The position numbers and the translations under genes are program-made. A DNA stretch of 64,000 bases from Begonia masoniana (Eukaryota; Streptophyta; Magnoliopsida; Cucurbitales; Begoniaceae): assembly GCA_022432975.1 (NCBI GenBank), contig CM039508.1:27022788-27086787 (forward strand), given 5' to 3'. The notes under the pieces are model-generated. The model did not search any database. It was not told the origin of the DNA and saw nothing but the letters and a program-made list of their open reading frames with translations. This document shows, piece by piece, positions 53,965 through 64,000 of this stretch. Each line of letters begins with the position of its first letter. Positions within the stretch are counted from its first letter, which is position 1.

Positions 53965-55400
53965 TTACTGTGCTTTTTTGATTCTGTCTAAGACGGTTGG
54001 TTGAATGGTTACCCCTGCAAGTAAGGTCGACAGCTTAGAAACTATCTCCAACTCGAACTTTTGAACCTCTGTCCTTAAAGGTACAGACATGGTTGACACT
54101 GCGGGCTGCATTGTCATCGACATCCTGCTTAATGCATCGGCTACAGCATTAGCCTTACTCGGGTGATACTTGATCTCAAAGTCATAATCCTTAACGAACT
54201 CCAACCAACGTCTTTGTCTCATGTTTAACTCCTTTTGAGTAAAAAGGTACTTCAGGTTTTTATGGTCAGAAAACACTTCACATTGCTGACCATACAAATA
54301 GTGTCTCCAAATCTTTAATGCAAAAACAACTGCGGCTAATTCCAAATCATGAGTGGGGTAATTCTGTTAATAACTCTTTAGTTGCCTGGAGGCATACGCC
54401 ACAACCTTGCCTTCTTGCATCAAAACACACCCCAGACCAACTTTGGATACATCACAATAAACACTGAACTTACCTTCTTTGGTTGGGAGCGTCAACAGAG
54501 GAGCTGTAGTTAACTTCAGTTTCAGTGTCTGGAAGCCATCTTCACAAGCTTCAGACCAGGAGTATTTGGTGTCCTTCTTTGTTAAACTTATTAAAGGCTT
54601 AACTATCATAGAGAATCCCTTAATAAACTTCCTATAATAACCCGCCAGACCAAGGAAACTACGGACCTCACTGGCATTCCTTAGCTGTGGCCAGTCCTTA
54701 ACAGCCTGAATTTTGGTTGGATCTACAGATATTCCCTCAGTCGAAATGACATGGCCTAAAAAGTTGACCTTATCCAACCAGAACTCACACTTGGACAACT
54801 TGGCATAGAGTTGCTGCTGCTTCAATGTCGCCAAAACTACTCTAAGGTGTTCCGCATGATCAGTTTCAGTTCATGAGTATATAAGCATATCATCTATAAA
54901 CACAATCACGAACTTGTCCAAGTACTCACGAAACACTCGGTTCATCAAGTCCATAAAAGCTGCAGGTACATTTGTCAATCCAAACGACATCACGAGAAAT
55001 TCATAATGTCCATATCGGGTTCTGAACACTGTCTTTGGTATATCTCCCTCCTTAACCTTCAGTTGGTAGTAACCCGAGCATAAATCGATTTTTGAAAACA
55101 CTTTAGCTCATTGTAATTGGTCAAACAAATCGTCAATTCGAGGCAAGGGATATTTATTCTTGATTGTCAACTTGTTTAGTTCTCTATAATCTATGCACAT
55201 TCTAAGAGAACCGTCTTTCTTCTTAACGAATAGGACAGGTGCACCCCAGGGAGAACAACTAGGATGTATAAAACCTTTGTCTACTAATTCCTGTAGTTGG
55301 ACTTTTAATTCCTTCAGCTCAACAGGTGCCATACGGTAAGGGTTCTTAGACACAGGCAATGCCTCGGGATATGTATCGATTACAAACTCGATGTCTCTAT
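53965..55400 (-). pseudogene. Tekay-like reverse transcriptase and RNase H
   Basis: Minus strand: [40 protein letters not shown], then a [43 protein letters not shown], catalytic [13 protein letters not shown] (about 54864-54903), [26 protein letters not shown]. RNase [82 protein letters not shown]. Four or so in-frame stops (about 55107, 54870, 54366, 53964). The enzyme pair is otherwise well preserved. Confidence 0.92.
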
Positions 55401-56232
55401 CAGGTGGTAACCTAGGCAAGTCATCCAAAAATGCTTCTGGAAACTCTCGGATTACGGGAATATCTTGAAGTTCTACCTTATTCTTCACTCGGACATCTAT
55501 TATGCTAGCTAAATAACTTTCACAATCACCCTTCAGTAGTCGTTGAGTTTCTAGGGGGGATATAATCAGCATTTTACTTATTTTTGGGATGGCTTGGAAG
55601 GAATAACGATCTCCGTTCGGGGGTCGGAATTCAACTAATCCAGACCTACAACTTATCGTGGCATAATGTCTGCATAACCAATCCATTCCTAGTATAGCCT
55701 CATATCCCTTTATGTCAATTATGATCATCTCTACATATAACTTTTTATCTCCTCAAGACACAATATCACCTTTCACTATCTGTTCTGAATGCAAAGACTT
55801 CCCCGACGGTAACATGACACTATATGACCTATCGGCTGGTAAGAGTCCTAATTCATGCTTGCATACAAACAGGGTTGCTACAAACGAGTGAGTAGCTCCC
55901 GTATCTATAAGTGTATAAGCAGAAACACCACAGATCATAATTGTACCTGTTATGACCGTATGCTGCACCGCATCCTCATCTTCCATTAAAACATAGACTC
56001 TAGGCGCTACTCTCGCTTGATTTGGGTCCGACGGCATGGGACAGTCTCTGACCACATGACCAACCTTGTCACATATATAGCAACAGCCAGAATATAATTT
56101 GCATTCGCCATGGTGGTTCTTCTGGCAGGTGGAACATAGAGGGGCTAGAGGTCGCTTTCCTTTTCCTTGGTAGTCATTTGGATTAAAGGGTCTCTTCACA
56201 CCTTTCTGCTGTTGTTGCGGTCCTCTGTTCAG
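55401..56232 (-). pseudogene. Tekay-like nucleocapsid knuckle and protease
   Basis: Minus strand: KRPFNPNDYQGKGKRPLAPL, zinc knuckle CYICDKVGHVVRDC (about 56046-56087), then the protease with active-site DTGATHSFVA (about 55879-55908), HELGLLPA and [16 protein letters not shown]. Stops at about 55752 and 56230. Typical of chromovirus Gag-Pro. Confidence 0.9.
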
Positions 56233-56988
56233 TTATGGTTGCCAACCTCTGCCCTGGCGCGGTGGTGGCTGAGTCTCCTTGATAAACTTCCTTGGCGGTT
56301 CACATTGCCCTTGTACTGCTAATTCTACTTCTTCCAATTCCAAAGCCTTGGTAGCCACTTCGGAATAAGGTATGTTATGGATCCCTGCAGTCTTCACTCC
56401 CTGGAAGAGGCTCGGCTTCAGTCCATGGACAAACTGGTGAATCTTGTCTTCCTCATCATCCACCAGTCGGGGTGCAAACATGGACAAGGCCTCAAACTTA
56501 CAGATATAATCAGCCACAGAACTGGTTTGGCGCAGCTGCATAAACCCCATCTTTTTGCTGACCCGAACTGCTCGGCTAAAATACTTGTCAAAGAAAGCCA
56601 TCTTGAACCACGTCCAAGTCATAGCTTCCACACTCGCAGTGCTCTGGATTGAGTCCCACCAATTCCTGGCACCCAGTGCAAGATGAAAAACACCACATGT
56701 GACCCTGTCACCCTTTTCGACCTTGGCATACTTGAACATGTCCTCAATTGTTCATATTCATTATTCAGCATAAATAGGAACCGAAACTTGACCATTAAAT
56801 ACTGGAGGTCGAAGTCGGTGAAAACGCTCGCTCCCAAGATCGTGGGTCGTATTCGAGCTAGAATTCCCTTGCTCTTCTCTAGTGGCCACCAGCTGCTCGA
56901 TTTGGCGGGATTGGCGAATCACCAATTCCGTTAATTGAGCAATGGTGTTACTGTCCTCGTTGCCTTCTCTCTGTTGACCTCTTACCAT
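56233..56988 (-). pseudogene. Tekay-like gag
   Basis: Chosen start MVRGQQREGNEDSN at 56986-56988 (an earlier in-frame ATG at 57145-57147 is part of the primer site). It continues TIAQLTELVIRQSRQIEQLV, a linker, two or three stops around 56752-56763, then capsid MFKYAKVEKGDRVTCGVFHL, WWDSIQSTAS, WFKMAFFDKYFSRAVRVSKK, MGFMQLRQTSSVADYICKFE and FVHGLKPSLFQGV. Same frame as the rest of pol, so Gag and Pol were one polyprotein. Confidence 0.88.
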
Positions 56989-57134
56989 TTTGAGATTCCT
57001 GATCAAATAATCATAAACACATCTTAACTTAATGACATTACTAGAATCGTAAACACTTACAGTTGTTGGAGTGTACTCATGTGGCAATCTGTGCTGGAAG
57101 GCAGTCTGCAGAATCGATTTTAGAACCCGGTTTT

Positions 57135-57146
57135 GCTCTGATACCA
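57135..57146 (-). other. Tekay-like element primer binding site, tRNA-iMet
   Basis: TGGTATCAGAGC on the minus strand, four bases inside the 5' LTR edge at 57151. Confidence 0.95.
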
Positions 57147-57150
57147 TAAT

Positions 57151-59511
57151 TGTAATGACCCCATTAGGGCCGAGACTGATTCATAACTTTCTTAGATCAT
57201 TTATACTAAGTTTACTCTCTATATTTTTTTTACAGTATTCAAAGACAATGCCATATCTGACAAAAAACTAAACCCTTCAAAAACTCAGCTCCTTCATAAG
57301 ACTGTCGACACAGTCAGTCACAGAGTTGAGCGACATGACTCAGACATCGGTTCCATAACGTATTCGGGCAAAGGAAAGTGCCCTCAGACCACTCGTCTTC
57401 GTCGTTCTCGCGCTGCATGAATTTGCAGACATCTACTGGTAGGAACACATTCCCCAAACGTCACGTGCACTCCGCGTGACACAATAGACGTCGCCCAGTA
57501 GAAGACATCTACCGGTGGACACGAGCGTTTCACGTGACTCATGGACATCGCCCGATAGAAGACCTCTACCGATTACTAAACGACAAAGCATATTTGCTCA
57601 CATCATCCTATCACAAGGTGACATGACTTATTACCCACTTCTACCGATATCGAAGAATCTACATCTACCGATTGACATGTGGATCCCACGTGACATAATA
57701 AGCATCATCCGATGGAAGACTTCTATCGGTGAATAAGAAATTCCTAGCATCTGCCGATAGAATAATCAGCATCTACCGATTGAAATGTGCATCACACGTG
57801 ACATATAAGCATCATCCGATAAAAAACATCTACCGGTGCATAAGAAATTCCTAGCATCTACCGATATGCGTACCCTCTTATCATCTGCCAGTAGAGAACA
57901 TTTACCGGTAGAATCATCTAGACCTTCGCAGACTTCAACATAATTGACATAAACTTGCACAAATATATAGACAAATCATGAACTCGTCCAGAATATGTGC
58001 AGCGGAAGACTTAAATAAAACTGGTCATTCATCATTCTAATAGTCATCTTCAACTTAGGAAATTTAGTTCGACAATCCCAAAATCCATCATAATCAGAAA
58101 ATCTCATCCTACTTAAGGCATCAGTATTCATTATTCTTACTAACAACTTAAGAGCAGAAACCACGGGTCATACTCGCCTTTCTAGCCACAAGTTGTCACC
58201 CTGAGTACCATCCAGCAACCAGTCTTAGGCATCCTCATTGAGTTTGAAATCCTCACCTGATAATTCGTCACCTATATCATAAGGTTTAAACTATAAGCTT
58301 AATGCTTAGTAAGGAGTGCTAAACTAACATGAATGCATGAATGCATAGTTGAAAGGAAACACATTTTCATATTCTTTTCTCGTTCTTGTTCTTATTCTTA
58401 TTCGTATTCATATTCATCATTTACATCTTGTGGATTAAGGGAGGATTTGTGCTGTAAAGGGGGGGTGACAGTGAAAGTGTACATAGTCCCTTGCGGGTCG
58501 TATTCATGGTCCTTCTTTTGGACAGTGACATACGCCAAACCGCCCCAACCCTCACTTAATCCTTGTAGCATAGTTTCATGTTCATATCTTGTTGGTGAGA
58601 GAAAACATGCACTTAAAACGTTTTCATATGCTTGAGAAACATTCATGATACATGAGCATGAGTATTCTTAGTTCATCGGACTACAGAACAGATCATTCAT
58701 TCCTCAAAAGATTATACAATCAACTCGAGTATCATGACCAAACAGACAATAGCACAGATAACTTTTAACATCATAGATAACTTCTACCTAGTACCCTTGT
58801 GGTGTAGGGCCTTAATGGCCGGGAATCTTACTCACTCACTTACCTGGTTTCCTTAGCAAACTTGAGCACTTCTCTTCAGACTTCTTCACCTAGAACATTT
58901 CACATTACAGAGTTAAACAAAATCCTAAAAGTTCTAACCAAAAGTCACCATAGAATCTAACATATATATTTCTAAATCTTCTTAGTCGAGCACCTTGTGT
59001 GCGTAGATTAAACTTCCAGAACCTAAAATAACCAGATTCAACCTAGTAACTAACCACAGATTTCAAATGTCACTACTATTACCCAGCCATTGCTGAATCC
59101 GAAACTACAAGTCTTAGCTGAAAACAGAGCTCTAAGTAACTAACCAGCAACTACATTATCTAAGTCTTACCTAGAGCGTGGATTGTCGGGGTGGAGACTG
59201 AAGAATCGATCGTCGATGGAGGAGTAGCTGGCAGAGAGAGAGAGAGAGAAAGAGCTCCGGAGAAAAAGAAAATCGCCAAGAGAGGAATGTCGGCTACAGT
59301 GAGGTTTTAATGAGGTTTAAGGATTTCCATTCTCTATTTATACTAAATAAAATCCTTCTTAATTACAGTTTTGCCACCCAACCTAGTTTCACACCACTTG
59401 GAATTCAATAATTCAGGCATTAATTTAAAATAAAAAGGTCGATAAAAGGTGACAGTTAAATCAGTTTCTTTAAAGAAGGAAATTACCTGACTGAAAATGT
59501 CGGGTGTTACA
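57151..59511 (-). repeat. Tekay-like element 5' LTR
   Basis: TGTAATGACCCC to GTCGGGTGTTACA. On the minus strand: leader ending CTCTAG/GTAAGAC near 59164-59172, the cassette at 58844-58889 with acceptor TTCTAG and donor GTAAGTG intact, and a TATAAGGTG-type site with GTG near 58270. Followed by TTGGT. Confidence 0.93.
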
Positions 59512-60723
59512 TTGGTGATAACCGCTTTTTAATTCCACCTTTGAAAATATAGATTCTCCACTGAGTTCATCTAACATGTTCTCCAATTGGGGAATAAGGA
59601 ACCTATACTTGATAGTAATTTGGTTAGTGGCTCTACTATCCACGCACATCCTTGCAGAGCCATCTTTCTTCGGAACTAGTAAGGTGCGTATGCCGCAAGG
59701 GCTCATGGATTCTCTAATATAGTCTTTCTCTAACAATTCTTGAACTTGACCTTGGAGTTTCTTAGTCTCTTCATGGTTTATCCTATAGGCTGGTCGATTG
59801 GGTAAAACAGCTCTCAGTTGTAAGTCTATTTGATGTTCTATACCACGTATAGGAGGTAATCCTTGTGGTAACTCATTGGGAAACACATCATGGAAATCCT
59901 TCAATAAGCTCTACATGACAGTAGGAATATCCCCTAGCTCCTTTACTCTCTCTCTAAATAAAACTAAAATAAAGGGCTCTCTTTTTAGTATGGATGCCTC
60001 TAATTTCTTTCTTGACATCAAGAGGTTAGCTTTATCTCTTTCTTTCTTTCTGGCTGCTTTATCTTGAGTTATTTGCTTAGGGGTTAAGGGTGCAAGTTTG
60101 ATGGCCTTTCCTCCAAATTTGAAAGAATAATAGTTGGTATAGCCATCGCGTGCTACCTTCCTATCATACTGCCAAGGTCTTCCTAGAAGTAGATGACTGG
60201 CATTCATGGGAACGACGTCACAAAGTACCGAATCTTTATACTTTCCCATAGTGAACTCAATAGTTACTTGCTTGGAGACTTTTACGTCATCCTTATCATC
60301 TAACCATCGTAACTTGTAAGAGTGTGGATGTGGATTGGTCTCTAACCCTAATGTTTCGACCATATCACGTGAAGACACATTAGTGTAACTTCCACCATCA
60401 ATGATCAAATAACATACACTATCCTTTATCATGTAGCGACTGTGAAAGATATTTTCCCGTTGACAGTCCTCTTCATTGTTCTTAATCATAAGTAGAGATC
60501 CTTTTGGAGCATAGACCACTTCGTCATCGGATTTAACTTCCTCTGTAATCTCCTATATTTTCTCGTCCTCACTTTCAATTTCACCTGTACTCTATCTGAG
60601 TATCATCACTCGTTGGTTCAGACATTCTTTGGCCATATGCCAATATCCGAGGCACTTGAAACACTGAATCTTACGTTCATTTGATTGGTTTGTTATTATG
60701 GGCTTGTTGTTAGTGTCTTTCTA
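59512..60723 (-). pseudogene. CRM-3: zinc knuckle, protease and start of reverse transcriptase
   Basis: Minus strand: zinc knuckle CFKCLGYWHMAKEC (about 60615-60660), an acidic linker with stops, protease IIDGGSYTNVSSRD, LLLGRPWQYDRKVARDGYTN, then [40 protein letters not shown] and FSKVELKSGYH, cut by the Tekay-like element at 59511. The reverse transcriptase Asp of SKVDL is Glu here. Frames at 59911-60519 and 59470-59904 are consecutive. Confidence 0.88.
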
Positions 60724-61062
60724 TGTAACACCCGAGTTTTCGGGTTTCCGCTCCAAGGCTATTTTGGTAAATAAGTAAATTAGGTCCGTTTTGCGAGCGG
60801 ATAGTTTTATTAGGACCCTAGAAATTTACGGGAATTTGTAGAAGAATAAGTGAAATTTTGGAAACCCAAATCAAGAAGAGTAATGCTAAAGTTCCCGTTT
60901 TAGCCTTTTAATATATTAATTCGTAAAAATGGTAAATCAAGTCCGTTTTACAAAAAGAAAGTGTTATTAGGGTCCTAACGATTAATGTGAATTTGTGGAG
61001 ATACAACGGGATTTACGGAAGGCAAAACGGTATATTAATGTTTAATAGGAGTTATTATTAGA

Positions 61063-61095
<33 letters not shown>

Positions 61096-62854
61096 AATAA
61101 TAATTAAAATAACAATAGAATGGTTAATCCTTTCTGTTGTTACGAGCTCGAGCCCGAGCTCTCGACGACGGCGACGACAGAGAACCGTGGGCGCGGCTCT
61201 CCTCCTACGAAGCGCCGGCGATTCCTCGCCGTTTTTAGGCCAGACGGCGGCGCTGTGTGATCTCCGGCCATCTCCGCGCGAAACCCGACCGGTATGGCTC
61301 GTTTTTCTTCTCTTTTTCGGCTCGGTTTGGGGCTGGCGGTGGTGAGCTCGATTGAGCTCCGATCGCCGGCCGTTTTCAGTCACTTCCGGCGTGGGTTTGC
61401 CAACCCTAGGGCCGGCTATTGTTGATTGGCCGTGTTGAGCTCAATGTGAGCGAATTTCAGTGAATGCCCGATTAGGGCAATTCGGGTTTGTGATTGGAAA
61501 CTTCGATTTTAGGTTAGATTATTCTAATTGAAGGTATATGTGGTCGATTGGTGAGGAAATAGGTGGAATTTGATGAAAAATTGGAAAAGTGAAATTTTGG
61601 GAAAAAGGGGCAGTTCGGGTTTTGCCTTAATTGACCTAGCTCGGGTCGTTTGTTTTGAAATTCCTTTTGGCAGATTAAAATAGGTTATTAGAGGAGTACG
61701 TGGCCGCTGGAATCGTTCGATTCCGATAACCGACGCGAATGTTACGCGCGTTCGAAGTTTTAGGTCGGTTTTTACCGAACCCAAATTAGTGGCCCATTTA
61801 ATTAGGTTTTAATTGGATTAGGCTAGAAATAGTAATTAGAGATGTTTTCACGAAAATAAGAGTTTAGTTATGCCCGAACAAAATGAGCTAGAGTTTTTGA
61901 AAAGATTGTCTTGGCTCGGGTTTTCGTTTAGCTTTAGAATGGATGATTTAGATTAATACTAATGACGTGCTATGAAATGCTTTAGGTGGAGACGGCTTTT
62001 GGACGGTGCTCGGCTTACTACGGACGCCAGGTAAGTGGATGTTAGGTTTTCGGCCCTTAAGGCCCTACATCGTGGCGACGGGGTGTGTTTTGGCAAGGTT
62101 CGATGATCGTGAGTTATTTTGGGTAATTAATGTGAAATTGTGTTGATGTTAAAGATGTGGAAGATTTTAGAATATGTGGGGAGGTTTGATATTTTGGGAA
62201 TTGTATAATGAATATAGGCTGGACGTTGTTCTATTCTGAATGATTTGTTAATGTATGTCCTTGGTGATGTTTTAGGAAATTTAGTGCTTATGCTTGATGT
62301 TTGTTTTGAGGATTTGATTTAGGTTTTGTTTGTGAAAGCATCAAAGTGTTTAAGTATGTAGATTGGATGTTTTGATAGAAAGATGTAAGAATAGTCGAGT
62401 TTTGAGGTATATGTAGTGGTAGTAGATTATTTAGAATGTAGAGTCTTAATTTTAGAAATATACTGGAACTGCTTGGGTTATTTTTTTACAGGTAAGGATA
62501 AGCTCGATTTTTAGAGCGATCCATGCAGTTCGTTTTCTTGAATTTGTCTGAAATTGTAGGTTATATTAGTGTCATGTTTTGATGATCGAGGAATGAGTGA
62601 TTTTAAGGGATTTCAACAATCCGAGACTTCAATTTAATGGTTTAGAAGTCGAAACGTTATGAGTGATATAAAAAGAAAATTTACGTGGTCACGAGAGTTT
62701 AAAGTTAAATTTATGTTAGGGTTAGTTTGCTTAAGGGTTTTGGGTTATGTTTAAAATAAAAATGAAAAAGTTTTAATGAGAAAATTACGAGGCTTAGGTA
62801 ATGATTATGTCACGGGAAGTCCGTGGCGGCCCTGATCGGGTTGGGGTCGTCACA
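60724..62854 (+). mobile_element. Solo LTR, chromovirus type, TSD TTCTA
   Basis: 2131 bp from TGTAACACCCGAG to TTGGGGTCGTCACA, flanked by TTCTA at 60719-60723 and 62855-62859. Same family as 18485-21060 in the opposite orientation. It contains an ATT microsatellite, a CpG-rich leader (61140-61400), TGCTTTAG acceptor, the 45-nt cassette 61986-62030 with donor GTAAGTGG, and TTTTTTACAG/GTAAGG near 62483-62498. It interrupts CRM-3 gag. Confidence 0.95.
61056..61105. repeat. ATT/AAT microsatellite
   Basis: About 15 ATT units running into AATAATAAT, a short palindromic trinucleotide repeat inside the solo LTR. It gives the poly-Asn end of an open frame that is not a gene. Confidence 0.95.
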
Positions 62855-63753
62855 TTCTACCTTGGTAGTTGCCTTGGTAGTGGCTTTAGTAGTTTTTGGT
62901 TTTTGTGTATACATCTGTTGGAAACCGTCCTGCCTATCTAATCCAATGAATCTAGTGATTGTAGTTCTACCATATCGCCGATATCTCGATTTAATCCTCT
63001 AATGAACCTATCAATTATCTATTCTTCAGGTTCAATCCATCCTCCTCTCATTCTTAGCATCTCAAATTCGGTGAGATATTCCTCCACTAGTTGTCCTCTT
63101 TGTAATAGATTATGCATTTGTAGGAATACTCCTATCTGTAGTGGAACCTCTTTCGCATAAGGAATTCATTTCTCTCCATGTGGTGATGGGTCCTTCATCG
63201 CTTTGCCTCCTTTGAGCCTTCAAATTTTCCGACCATATGGAGGCATAGCCTGTTAGCTCAACAGCTACTAGTTGTATCCTAGTCCGTTTGGAATATCCAT
63301 AATACTCGAAAACTTTCTCTACTTTGTCGACCCAATCCAAAATTACGTCTCAATTGCCCTATCCATTAAAAGATGGTACAGATAATTTGGCATGTTTGTA
63401 ATCTTCATTATCCCTTCATTGGTTGGGAATAAAGTTCTCCTCCCTTCGATCCATTCTTCATCATAATATCCATGGCCTCGAAACCTTTCCCTAGGGGGTT
63501 CGGGTCTATTTCTTTGTAAAATATCTTGGGATGGTTATCTAGGTTTATTGTTCCTTATCTCATTTATTAAGTCATCAAATTTTAGGCTAATTACATTTAC
63601 TTGATTGTTTAGATCATTGACTGTCTCATTCATGCCATTGATTTGTCTTTGTAGGTTATACTCTCCCTCTTTAGGGCTTTGATTTTTGATTTGGGGTACT
63701 TCGTTGCCCTGGGCTGCTTCTTGATTATAATTAATTCCACTTCTTGTTGTCAT
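62855..63753 (-). pseudogene. CRM-3: gag
   Basis: Starts MTTRSGINYNQEAAQGNEVP at 63753 with the KEGEYNLQRQINGMNETVND block matching GESSMQGQLDGLSGEVNHIG of CRM-1. Broken, then WVDKVEKVFEYYGYSKRTRI and VELTGYASIWSENLK (63110-63340), then a further shift into the LLQRGQLVEEYLTEFEMLR and FIRGLNRDIGD regions. The solo LTR at 60724-62854 separates it from the zinc knuckle. Confidence 0.82.
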
Positions 63754-64000
63754 CTTAAAGGATCTACTTATTCTTAAGTATTAGGAGATAATATAGAATT
63801 CTTGCGTTTTAGGAATGACAATAACTTAGGAAATCAAGAGTATAACAATAACACTAAATAGAATTTAAGGAATAATTTTCTTAGTGCAACTTTCATTAAA
63901 ATGGAAAGAAGAGAACAATCAAGGTAAATTAAATCACACAATGCAAGCTTTAACTAAAAAGGAAAGAAAATAACAATCAAAACAAATAAAATTACACAAT
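63754..64000 (-). other. CRM-3 leader, cut by window edge
   Basis: A-rich (plus strand T/A-rich) untranslated leader upstream of the CRM-3 gag ATG. No gene seen. The primer site and 5' LTR should follow outside the window. Confidence 0.6.

Larger units (their letters stand above)
47875..59511 (-). mobile_element. Full-length Tekay/Del-like chromovirus, TSD TTGGT
   Basis: 11637 bp including a nested solo LTR (about 9.3 kb without it), TTGGT on both sides (47870-47874, 59512-59516). LTRs of 2331 and 2361 bp, a tRNA-iMet primer site, a purine tract, one long gag-pol frame and a C-terminal chromodomain. Minus-strand order: 5' LTR 57151-59511, gag, zinc knuckle, protease, reverse transcriptase, RNase H, integrase, chromodomain, 3' LTR 47875-50205. 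The LTRs look very similar apart from small indels, so insertion is fairly recent. All fragments of the polyprotein lie in one frame once the nested LTR is removed; the damage is stop codons. Confidence 0.93.
39532..64000 (-). mobile_element. CRM-3: CRM-like Ty3/gypsy element with nested insertions
   Basis: Minus-strand element whose gag starts at 63753 and whose 3' LTR spans 39532-43376; the 5' LTR and primer site lie beyond the right edge. Domain order gag, zinc knuckle, protease, reverse transcriptase, RNase H, integrase, LTR agrees with CRM-1. Its own sequence is scattered over seven pieces: a solo LTR in its 3' LTR, a 1-kb satellite and a palindromic element in reverse transcriptase, a full Tekay-like element also in reverse transcriptase, and a solo LTR in gag. 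It is the oldest layer of the right half of the window. Confidence 0.85.

Overview
This is a plant nuclear window made almost entirely of LTR retrotransposons, with one recognisable host gene. The signs are tRNA-iMet primer sites, Ty3/gypsy chromovirus and Athila-like sequence, Ty1/copia relics, a 5S-bearing (Cassandra-like) TRIM, and a PIP-type secreted peptide precursor. I infer an angiosperm, probably a eudicot; the species cannot be told from the sequence. The density of CRM-like chromoviruses is compatible with pericentromeric DNA, but that is only an inference.

Layout. 1-2354: a chromovirus LTR cut by the window edge. 2582-16398: a minus-strand CRM-like element (CRM-2), interrupted by a complete plus-strand CRM-like element (CRM-1, 5013-12740, target duplication AATGT) and by a solo LTR (14404-15893, AAAAG). 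16399-21473: an LTR fragment, then a broken copia element (copia A) split by a 2.6-kb solo LTR (18485-21060, ACTAC). 22290-28095: a second broken copia (copia B), split by a solo LTR (23639-25041, CTCTT) and by a chimeric 5S-containing TRIM (25155-26018, GATTA). 28096-31643: the only stretch without retroelements, holding the peptide gene (30638-30925, minus). 31644-33455: an internally deleted copia (copia C) of the same family as copia B. 34401-37765: an Athila-like gag/protease relic. 37766-39531: remains of another CRM-like element.

39532 to the right edge is one minus-strand CRM-like element (CRM-3) that has been a landing pad. It carries a solo LTR in its 3' LTR (39555-41994, GCAAA), a 1000-bp array of 23 copies of a 43-bp unit (45379-46378), a palindromic element with tRNA-like centres (46474-47751, TTAAA), a full-length Tekay/Del-like chromovirus (47875-59511, TTGGT) that itself holds a solo LTR (50879-53193, GGTGG), and one more solo LTR (60724-62854, TTCTA). 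Ten insertions have both ends and matching 5-bp target duplications, so the order of events can be read directly.

No retroelement coding region here is intact; all carry stops, frameshifts or insertions. The most unusual signals are: (a) the palindromic tRNA-box element and the satellite built from its end; (b) the chimeric Cassandra-like TRIM; (c) a 45-46-nt exon-like cassette with splice-site consensus at both edges, conserved across several chromovirus LTR families; (d) splice-like signals and a conserved protein tail encoded inside CRM-like LTRs; (e) the two-motif PIP-like peptide precursor.
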